NCBI GenBank assembly: GCA_011174825.1
Contig: DUEZ01000071.1
Coordinates: forward strand, 1-64,000
Source: Anaerolineae bacterium
Lineage (GTDB): Bacteria > Chloroflexota > Anaerolineae > Anaerolineales > E44-bin32
DNA: 64,000 bases
Direction of reading: 5' to 3'
Positions 57,278 through 64,000 of the stretch are shown here, piece by piece. Positions within the stretch are counted from its first letter, which is position 1, and each line of letters starts with the position of its first letter. Below the pieces are notes generated by a model that was not told the DNA's origin, made no database searches, and saw only the letters and a list, made by a program, of their open reading frames with translations. A program made the position numbers and the translations under genes.

Positions 57278-58222
57278 GTGAGGCGGTCCTTGATTGCAGG
57301 ATCTTCCCCTGATGATGTAGAACTATACCGTCAGATGCTTCGCATCCGTCGCTTCGAAGAGGGTGTCCTTACGTCTTTCTCAAGCGGCATTTTTTACGGC
57401 ACTACCCACACATACATTGGCCAAGAAGCAGACGCTGTTGGTGTCCTCGCCTGTCGTAGGGAGGGCGATGTCGTCGTTAGCAACCACCGCTGCCATGGGC
57501 ACTTTCTGGCATACGGGGGTTCTATGCATGCTTTAGCGGCCGAATTAATGGGCCGTGCCACAGGCGTAACAGGTGGACGAGGAGGGAGCCAGCACGTACA
57601 GTGGAAGGATTTCTATGCCAACGGTATCCTCGGTGGCACCATTCCGCTGGCTGTTGGCATGGCACTCGCTGAGAAATCTCTCAACACAGGAAAGATCGTT
57701 TTCGCTTTCATGGGGGATGGCACGCTCGGCGAAGGTGTGGTGTATGAGAGCCTAAATATGGCTTCGCTCTGGAGTCTGCCTGTTCTTTTCGTGCTTGAGA
57801 ACAACCGCTACGCCCAGACCACGCCCGTCCAGCTTCACTTGGCAGGTGAGATTGCGGATCGCTTCGAATCTTTCGCCATCCCGACCGCAGAAGCCGACAC
57901 AGTTGATGTGATCGAGATCCTTGAGCTAGCTCAAGAAGCGGTCGCCACTGTGCGCGCCGGTGAGGGACCTCAAGCACTGGTCTTGCACACCTATCGATAC
58001 GGACCTCATTCGAAAGGCGACGACACTCGTGATCCGGAGGAGGTTCTCCGATACAGGAAACGTGATCCGCTTCCGCTTCAAGCCGAACGCCTTGATCCTG
58101 ATCTCCGCCAGCGTGTCGAGGTGGAGGTCGAAACCGAAGTAGCCGAAGCATTTCAACGGGCACAAGATGACCCACATGCAGACCCAGCCTCCCTCACTTC
58201 ACCTCTGGATATTGCCCCATGA
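57278..58222 (+). CDS. Pyruvate/2-oxoacid (acetoin-type) dehydrogenase E1 alpha subunit
   Basis: YRQMLRIRRFEEGV, NHRCHGHFLAYGG, TGGRGGSQHV, TPP motif GDGTLGEGVVYESLNMASLWSLPVLFVLENN. Confidence 0.92.
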   Translation: MRRSLIAGSSPDDVELYRQMLRIRRFEEGVLTSFSSGIFYGTTHTYIGQEADAVGVLACRREGDVVVSNHRCHGHFLAYGGSMHALAAELMGRATGVTGGRGGSQHVQWKDFYANGILGGTIPLAVGMALAEKSLNTGKIVFAFMGDGTLGEGVVYESLNMASLWSLPVLFVLENNRYAQTTPVQLHLAGEIADRFESFAIPTAEADTVDVIEILELAQEAVATVRAGEGPQALVLHTYRYGPHSKGDDTRDPEEVLRYRKRDPLPLQAERLDPDLRQRVEVEVETEVAEAFQRAQDDPHADPASLTSPLDIAP

Positions 58223-59220
58223 ATGTGCTCCAGGCGTTAAACGGCTCGCTGCACGCCTCCATGGCCGAATCGGAACAGGTGTATTTCCTTGGCGAGGATA
58301 TTCTCGAGCCCTATGGTGGAGCTTTCAAAGTAGCCCGGGGGCTATCGACGACCTACCCTGATCGAGTGATCACCACGCCAGTTTCCGAAGCGGGTATCGT
58401 CGGCTTGGGGACTGGGATGGCGCTGCGTGGCTTAAAAGTGGTGGTCGAGATCATGTTTGGGGATTTCATCGCCCTAGCGGCTGATCAAATCATCAACCAC
58501 GCTGCAAAGTTGCGCTGGATGAGTCAGGCAAAAGTCCGTATTCCCCTCGTGATACGCACACCTATGGGCGGAGGTCGTGGCTATGGTCCAACCCACAGTC
58601 AGACCTTAGAAAAGCATTTCTTAGGCGTTCCAGGACTACGCGTCCTCGCGGTTACATCCATGGATGATCCTGGGGAGTTGCTGAAGAGCGCGATCCTGGA
58701 AGACGACGACCCAATTTTGTTCATCGAGCATAAATTACTTTACGCAAAGACTATTCAAATTTTTAATGATACATCCGAGTTTACCCTGCAAAAAAGTGGG
58801 GAGCGCTATCCTGTCTACCATCTTAAAATTGTCGGTACCCCTGCGCCCACGCTAACGATCACAGCTTACGGCTACATGGCCGAACTTGCACGCCAGGCTG
58901 TTCAACGTTTGGCTTTTGAGTTTGAGATCTTCGCTGATCTCGTGGTCCCCACCCAACTCAGCCCATTCAATCTCGATCTTCTACTTGAGTGCTTAGCGAA
59001 CACAGGTCGCTTGCTGACCATCGAGGAGGGCACACACACCCATGGATGGGGTGCGGAGGTTGTGGCTCATGCGGTCGAAACACATGGAGCACGTATCCAG
59101 GCAAAGAGATTGGCTGCCCGGGATATGCCTATACCAGCTTCAGGACCACTTGAGAAGAGCGTGATACCGGATGTAGAGGGTATCATAAAGGCTGCGAGGG
59201 AAATTACAGGCCAGAAATGA
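58219..59220 (+). CDS. Pyruvate/2-oxoacid dehydrogenase E1 beta subunit
   Basis: ALNGSLHASMAESEQVYFLGEDILEPYGGAFKVARGL, TTPVSEAGIVGLGTGMALRGL, GPTHSQTLEKHFLGVPGLRV; 4-nt overlap with E1 alpha. Confidence 0.93.
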   Translation: MNVLQALNGSLHASMAESEQVYFLGEDILEPYGGAFKVARGLSTTYPDRVITTPVSEAGIVGLGTGMALRGLKVVVEIMFGDFIALAADQIINHAAKLRWMSQAKVRIPLVIRTPMGGGRGYGPTHSQTLEKHFLGVPGLRVLAVTSMDDPGELLKSAILEDDDPILFIEHKLLYAKTIQIFNDTSEFTLQKSGERYPVYHLKIVGTPAPTLTITAYGYMAELARQAVQRLAFEFEIFADLVVPTQLSPFNLDLLLECLANTGRLLTIEEGTHTHGWGAEVVAHAVETHGARIQAKRLAARDMPIPASGPLEKSVIPDVEGIIKAAREITGQK

Positions 59221-59444
59221 CAAATTCGTTCTCTGATACACATTTGTGGAGCGATTTTCAAGAGATAGACCCGAGACGCCTGAGATCCGGTTGATGAGAT
59301 GGATATGGGTCCAGGTTATACTGGCTGGTTGTAGGTGTAGATCCTTGATAAACTTCGATAGGGCAGGCATGAGAGCACCTGAAGAGGTAGAAATAGCCTA
59401 ACCGGTCATGATCCTTAAGTGAGACAATTTGTCAGAAATCCACA

Positions 59445-60548
59445 ATGTCTGATCCATTTGAAGTCTTAGTCCCTTTACTAAATCCGAATGAGCCTGAATC
59501 ACGGCTCTCTGAAATCCATGTGGCAAACGGTCAGCAGGTGAAGCAAGGTGCTGTCCTTTGCACGCTTGAGACGACCAAGTCGACAGCTGAGTTGGTCGCC
59601 CATCGGGAAGGGTACGTCATCGGACTGGGTGCAACGATCGGGGATATGGTCAGGGCGGGTGCGCGGTTGTGCTGGCTAGCGGATGAAGAGGATTGGCAGC
59701 CGCCGGTAGTGGAGCATGTCTCAAAGCCGTCTATCGAGGGAGCCCCCCCTGAGGGATTGCGTATCACCGAACCGGCCTTAAACTTAGCACAGCAAGCCGA
59801 TTTAAACCTCTCCTCGCTTCCGATTGGACCCTTGATCACACAAGAGATCGTCCGAGAAGCAATAGCTAGGGAGCGCGAAATGACTTACGAGTTACCGGAT
59901 GGCCCCTTTGAGCCAAAGGCCCTGATCATTTATGGCGGCGGTGGACATGGGAAATCCCTGATCGACCTGGTGCGCGTGATGGGGACCTTCGAAATTGTGG
60001 GACTGATTGATGACGGGCTCGAAGTTGGATCAGAGGTGATGGGCCTAACCGTTTTCGGCGGTGGTACGTTGTTAGCTCCATTGGCGGAGCGAGGTTTACG
60101 CTTAGCGATTAATGCGGTTGGGGGTGTGGGTGACGTTGGAAGCCGTGTGATGGTTTTCGAGCGAATACTGAACGCAGGTTTTACCTGTCCAACGTTGATC
60201 CACCCTAAGGCCTTTGTCGAACCTAGCGCACATCTGGCTGACGGCGTACAGGTATTCCCTAACGCATATATCGGGAGCGAAGCGAAGGTCGGTTTTGGTG
60301 CGATCGTCAATACCGGTGCAGTTGTTTCCCACGATTGCCGCTTAGAAGCCTACGCCAATGTCGCACCCGGGGCATTGCTAGCTGGTGGGGTGACGATTGG
60401 TGAGGGAGTTCTGATTGGGATGGGTGTAACCATTAACTTGAACGTCGAGATCGGAGCAGGTGCTCGGGTAGGCAACAGCGCCGTTGTGAAGCAGGATGTC
60501 CCCGAAGGTGCGATCGTCCATGCAGGGGCGATTTGGCCCCCATCGTAG
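59445..60548 (+). CDS. Chimeric protein: lipoyl domain, degenerate E3-binding (PSBD) domain, and NeuD/PglD-type left-handed beta-helix sugar acyltransferase
   Basis: Lipoyl-like VLVPLLNPNEPESRLSEIHVANGQQVKQGAVLCTLETTKSTAELVAHREGYV (candidate lipoyl-Lys45 at 59577-59579); PSBD-like RITEPALNLAQQADLNLSSLPIGPLITQEIVREAI; NeuD-like ALIIYGGGGHGKSLIDLVRV...GLIDDG...LIHPKAFVEPSAHLADGVQVFPNAYIGSEAKVGFGAIVNTGAVVSHDC. Confidence 0.88.
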   Translation: MSDPFEVLVPLLNPNEPESRLSEIHVANGQQVKQGAVLCTLETTKSTAELVAHREGYVIGLGATIGDMVRAGARLCWLADEEDWQPPVVEHVSKPSIEGAPPEGLRITEPALNLAQQADLNLSSLPIGPLITQEIVREAIAREREMTYELPDGPFEPKALIIYGGGGHGKSLIDLVRVMGTFEIVGLIDDGLEVGSEVMGLTVFGGGTLLAPLAERGLRLAINAVGGVGDVGSRVMVFERILNAGFTCPTLIHPKAFVEPSAHLADGVQVFPNAYIGSEAKVGFGAIVNTGAVVSHDCRLEAYANVAPGALLAGGVTIGEGVLIGMGVTINLNVEIGAGARVGNSAVVKQDVPEGAIVHAGAIWPPS

Positions 60549-60637
60549 CTGTTTAAATTCCAGGTTGTTTTACTTTGGGCGAACCTGACCTCCAAGCTTG
60601 GATAAACACACCTGGTTAGGAATAGCAGCTTGGCGTT

Positions 60638-60977
60638 CTAGGAACAAGTGGGATAGATACCGAATCTGAACTCGGCTAGGCTAAGGCTAGCGTAGTTAGG
60701 AGTGCGCAAACTTTGTTTATACCTAGGAACACGTGGATTAGACACTGAATCTGAACTCGGCTAGACTAAGGCTAGCGTAGTTTGGAGTGCGCAAGCTCTG
60801 CTTATACCTAGGAACACGTGGATTAGACGCTGAATCTGGGCTAGGCTAGGCTAAGGTTAGCGTAGTTTGGCGTGCGCAAGCTCTGCTTATACCTAGGAAC
60901 ACGTGGATTAGACACTGAAACTGGGCTAAGCTAGACTGATGCTAGATTAGTTTGGAGTGCGCAAGCTCTGCTTGCGC
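60638..60977. repeat. 85-bp tandem repeat, 4 diverged copies
   Basis: CTAGGAACA(C/A)GTGG unit starts at 60638, 60723, 60808 and 60893, a constant 85-nt spacing. Confidence 0.93.
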
Positions 60978-61001
60978 TCAGAAGCTCTGCTTCTGGATTC
61001 C
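60954..61001. repeat. Double stem-loop element (GCGCAAGC/GCTTGCGC and CAGAAGC/GCTTCTG)
   Basis: Two perfect hairpins with TCT loops at the end of the 85-bp array. Confidence 0.85.
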
Positions 61002-61112
61002 AGATTAAACCGTCTACATCATATAAAGATCCGTGGATAAAACCTCGGGGTATCTATATGGAAGATTACCCAATAGTTCGTCGGTTCCCAAATAAAAAGC
61101 CAGGAGTTCGCA

Positions 61113-62309
61113 TTGCGTAAAGATGATGGTGATCGATCAGGTCAAATATCGATGTCGGGACCCGATCTGACGGACGCCGAGCGCGAAGCGGTTGCGGCCG
61201 TCTTACGTACGCCCCGACTTAGTGTCGGTCCTCAAGTGGACACTTTCGAAGCTGTTGTCGCCGACCGCGTGGGTGCGAAACATGCAATCGCAGTCAACTC
61301 AGGTACGGCTGGATTACACTTGTGTGTGCGTGCCGTAGGTATCACAGACGGCGATTGGGTGATTACCACGCCATTTTCTTTCATCGCCTCTTCCAACGTG
61401 CTACTCTACGAACGGGCAATCCCGGTTTTCGTTGACGTGGAACCACTGACAGGGAACATCGATCCAGTATTGGTCGCTGAAGCAGCGGCCGACTTAAGGG
61501 AGGGTGGAGCCGTGGCTAGGCGCTGGTTGCCTCCACGAGGCGCGCCCGATGATGGTGAGCTCAAGGCAATCCTAACGGTAGACGTCTTTGGTCAACCTGC
61601 TGATTACGATCAGCTTGCAATAACGGCAACGAGACACGGGTTGAGAACGATCGAGGATTCCTGTGAGGCGATCGGGTCGACCTATAAGGACCGTCAAGCA
61701 GGGACCCTGGGGGACATCGGCGTGTTCGCCTTCTATCCCAACAAGCAGATCACCACGGGTGAAGGTGGGATTGTGGTGACCAACCACGACGATTGGGCTA
61801 GCATGGTCCGAGCGCTCCGCAATCAAGGTCGGGCACCCGGGGACACCTGGCTCGAGCACTCGTATCTGGGTTACAACTATCGGATGGACGAGATGTGCGC
61901 TGCTTTGGGCAGGGTTCAGATGTCACGATTGGATGAACTGCTGGGAAAGCGCGAACGTGTGGCGGGTTGGTATAACGAACGGTTGAAGTCGCTACCCGAG
62001 GTTGAATTGCCTAGCTTGGCCCCTTCTACTACACGCATAAGTTGGTTTGTCTATGTAATACGCCTGGACCCGTCCATCGATCGGCGAGAAGTGATGGAGC
62101 GCATGAAATCGCGAGGGGTGCCCAGCCGACCGTATTTCGTTCCTATTCATCTACAGCCTCATTATATTGAACGATTTGGGTACCAACCGAGCCATTACCC
62201 TGTGACCGAGGACTTGGGTCAGCGCAGTCTGGCTCTCCCCTTCTCGGGGGTGATGAGCGAGGACGATGTGGCGTACGTTTGCGAGGCGTTAAGGCATAGT
62301 CTTAGGTAA
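61113..62309 (+). CDS. DegT/DnrJ/EryC1/StrS family sugar aminotransferase
   Basis: AVNSGTAGLHLCVRAVGI, TTPFSFIASSNVLLYERAIPVFVDV, EDSCEAIGSTYKDRQAGTLGDIGVFAFYPNKQITTGEGGIV, YNYRMDEMCAALGRVQM. Confidence 0.95.
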   Translation: MRKDDGDRSGQISMSGPDLTDAEREAVAAVLRTPRLSVGPQVDTFEAVVADRVGAKHAIAVNSGTAGLHLCVRAVGITDGDWVITTPFSFIASSNVLLYERAIPVFVDVEPLTGNIDPVLVAEAAADLREGGAVARRWLPPRGAPDDGELKAILTVDVFGQPADYDQLAITATRHGLRTIEDSCEAIGSTYKDRQAGTLGDIGVFAFYPNKQITTGEGGIVVTNHDDWASMVRALRNQGRAPGDTWLEHSYLGYNYRMDEMCAALGRVQMSRLDELLGKRERVAGWYNERLKSLPEVELPSLAPSTTRISWFVYVIRLDPSIDRREVMERMKSRGVPSRPYFVPIHLQPHYIERFGYQPSHYPVTEDLGQRSLALPFSGVMSEDDVAYVCEALRHSLR

Positions 62310-62341
62310 GGGGGGGATTTCAAGGGCTTCCTAGTCTGCAA

Positions 62342-62493
62342 TGTCATTCTGAACGAGCCCTTCGGTTTCACTCAGGACCTTCGGCTCCGCGAGTGAAGAA
62401 TCCCTATGATGAAACGCTGGTATGGATACATCATAGGGATTCTTCGCGCCTAGAGCCTGTTCTGAGCTTGCCGAAGGAGCGCTCAGAATGACA
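62342..62493. repeat. TGTCATTCTGA..AGAATCCCTAT / ATAGGGATTCT..CTCAGAATGACA inverted repeat
   Basis: Same family as 8641-8743. Confidence 0.88.
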
Positions 62494-62664
62494 TCAGAGG
62501 ATCTTCCATTCAGTTCCAAATCCCTTGGACTGCCCTAGAACAACTTCTTTATGTAGGGGAGACTAGTCGGCTTTGTCGAGAGCTTAGTCGAACGGTTACC
62601 ATTTCATTCCAATTAAGATGGCATACTGAACCAATCTGTCATTGCGAGCAGCCTCCCCTCAATC

Positions 62665-62746
62665 TGTCATTGCGAGGAGCCGTTAGGCGACGAAGCAATC
62701 TTACCATTGAGGAGATTCCTTCACCCCTGCGGGGCTCGCAATGACA
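62665..62746. repeat. TGTCATTGCGAG..CTCGCAATGACA inverted repeat
   Basis: Same family as 43740-43823. Confidence 0.88.
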
Positions 62747-62756
62747 ATTAGAAACT

Positions 62757-62857
62757 TGTCATTCCGAACGCCGCTAGGCGTGAGGAATCCCTATGATTCA
62801 ACGGCCTTAAATGCTGCATCTTAGGGATTCCTCGTCGCGGGGCTCCTCGGAATGACA
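62757..62857. repeat. TGTCATTCCGA..AGGAATCCCTA / TAGGGATTCCT..TCGGAATGACA inverted repeat
   Basis: Same family as 43834-43927. Confidence 0.88.
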
Positions 62858-62917
62858 CAACAACAGGTGCCGGTCCGAACGTCGTCAGGCGTTAACAATA
62901 CTCAACTCAAAATCACA

Positions 62918-64000
62918 TCATGACGGCGCGATCACCGCCCCCTCTGTGATGACCGCATTCTTAGGGATCACCACAATGCCATCCCGCACCGACCAATGCT
63001 CCTCCTCGATCTCCGTGCCTGGCGGGAAGGGATCGATCCTCACATTGGGTCCAAGGCGCGCGTTCTTGTCGATGATCGCCCCTCGAATACGAGAGCCGCG
63101 TCCGATGCCGATCGGTGGCGAACCCGGCGGTTTGTGCCGGGACTGCTCTTCGTAATAGTCGGCACCCATGATAACGGTGTCGTGGATGACCACATCTTCA
63201 CCCAGGATACTGCGAATGCCGATAACGGAATTGCGAATCTCTGCACCCTCAACAATGCATCCGTCGGCAAGTTTCACACTGTCCAGCTTGACATCGTAAA
63301 TCCGCGAACCAGGAAGGAACCGAGGGCGGGTATAGATTGGATACTCGGGATCATGGAAGTTGAAAGGTGGGTCCACTTGGGTAAGTTTTAGATTCGCTTG
63401 ATAGAAAGCAGGGATGGTCCCGATGTCCTCCCAGTAACCATCGAAGGGGAAACCGAAAACGCGGTGGGATCGGATCGCCGCTGGGATCACGTCGCTGCCA
63501 AAATCATCGTGATCCGAATCGAGCAGTTCAATTAAGGCCTGGGTGCGGAAGAGATAAATCCCCATTGAACCCAGATAGGGAAGTTCCAGATCGTCGCGGC
63601 TGTCGAAATCGGCCAACGTGTCCTCACTCGTCGGCTTCTCAATGAACGACGTGATTTGCCCATCCGGCGCCCGCTTGAGAATACCAAAGCGAGGGGCTTC
63701 TCGCAGCGAAACCGGTTTGACCGCGACGGTGACATCCGCATTTTTCGATTGATGATACTCGATCAAATGGGCGTAATTCATGCGGTAGAGATGATCACCG
63801 GCCAAAATGAGAACATCCTCGGCGTCTGTGACCTGTATTTCGAACAGTTGTTTGCGGACCGCGTCGGCCGTGCCTTGGTACCAATCGGCGCTGATGAGGG
63901 TTTGTTCGGCGGCCAAGATTTGCACCCAACCATCGTGGAAGAAATCGAAGTGATAGGTTTGGGAAATATGACGGTGAAGGGACACCGAGTTAAATTGAGT
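62918..64000 (-). CDS. glgC: Glucose-1-phosphate adenylyltransferase (N-terminus truncated by window edge)
   Basis: Frame open to 64000 (TQFNSVSLHRHISQTYHFDFF); ILAGDHLYRMNYAHLIEYHQSKNADVTVAV, GIYLFRTQALIELL, FPFDGYWEDIGTIPAFYQANL. Confidence 0.93.
   Translation of the reverse strand, partial: TQFNSVSLHRHISQTYHFDFFHDGWVQILAAEQTLISADWYQGTADAVRKQLFEIQVTDAEDVLILAGDHLYRMNYAHLIEYHQSKNADVTVAVKPVSLREAPRFGILKRAPDGQITSFIEKPTSEDTLADFDSRDDLELPYLGSMGIYLFRTQALIELLDSDHDDFGSDVIPAAIRSHRVFGFPFDGYWEDIGTIPAFYQANLKLTQVDPPFNFHDPEYPIYTRPRFLPGSRIYDVKLDSVKLADGCIVEGAEIRNSVIGIRSILGEDVVIHDTVIMGADYYEEQSRHKPPGSPPIGIGRGSRIRGAIIDKNARLGPNVRIDPFPPGTEIEEEHWSVRDGIVVIPKNAVITEGAVIAPS

Noticed and set aside
60638-60977. Possible CRISPR array
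   Set aside because: 85-bp head-to-tail units with no spacer/repeat alternation and no cas genes; a plain tandem repeat.

Overview
The window looks like a chromosomal segment from an Anaerolineae-type Chloroflexota bacterium. This lineage guess rests on gene content and repeat style and was not tested. Both edges cut genes: a glycosyltransferase-like C-terminus at the left and glgC on the minus strand at the right. The first ~43 kb is mostly housekeeping and metabolic genes: cupin, Trx-VKOR, HIT, LOG, DinB, SbcD/SbcC, a cysteine desulfurase-SelD fusion, cyclase/AAA plus TPR/SpoIIE signalling proteins, a GAF/PAS histidine kinase, an ABC exporter with regulator, UbiA, DHODH-like, PFOR, THEP1-like NTPase, serS behind a T-box leader, VanW, M32 peptidase and RpiB. 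About 44-62.3 kb is a surface-polysaccharide locus: WecC, WecB, several GT4 enzymes, an ADH-Gfo/Idh fusion, heparinase II/III, a sugar transferase and a DegT aminotransferase. Embedded in it is the most unusual system seen here. It has pyruvate-dehydrogenase-type E1alpha and E1beta genes followed by a chimeric 'E2' in which the lipoyl and degenerate E3-binding domains are joined to a NeuD/PglD left-handed beta-helix sugar N-acyltransferase instead of the normal E2 catalytic domain. Intergenic regions carry several families of palindromic repeats, including a MITE-like family with an apparent internal-deletion derivative, double stem-loops with compensatory stem changes, long A/T-ended hairpins, a 4 x 85-bp tandem array, and a 24-bp tandem array that fills the sbcD-sbcC gap. 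No tRNA, rRNA, CRISPR array or transposase gene was recognised.
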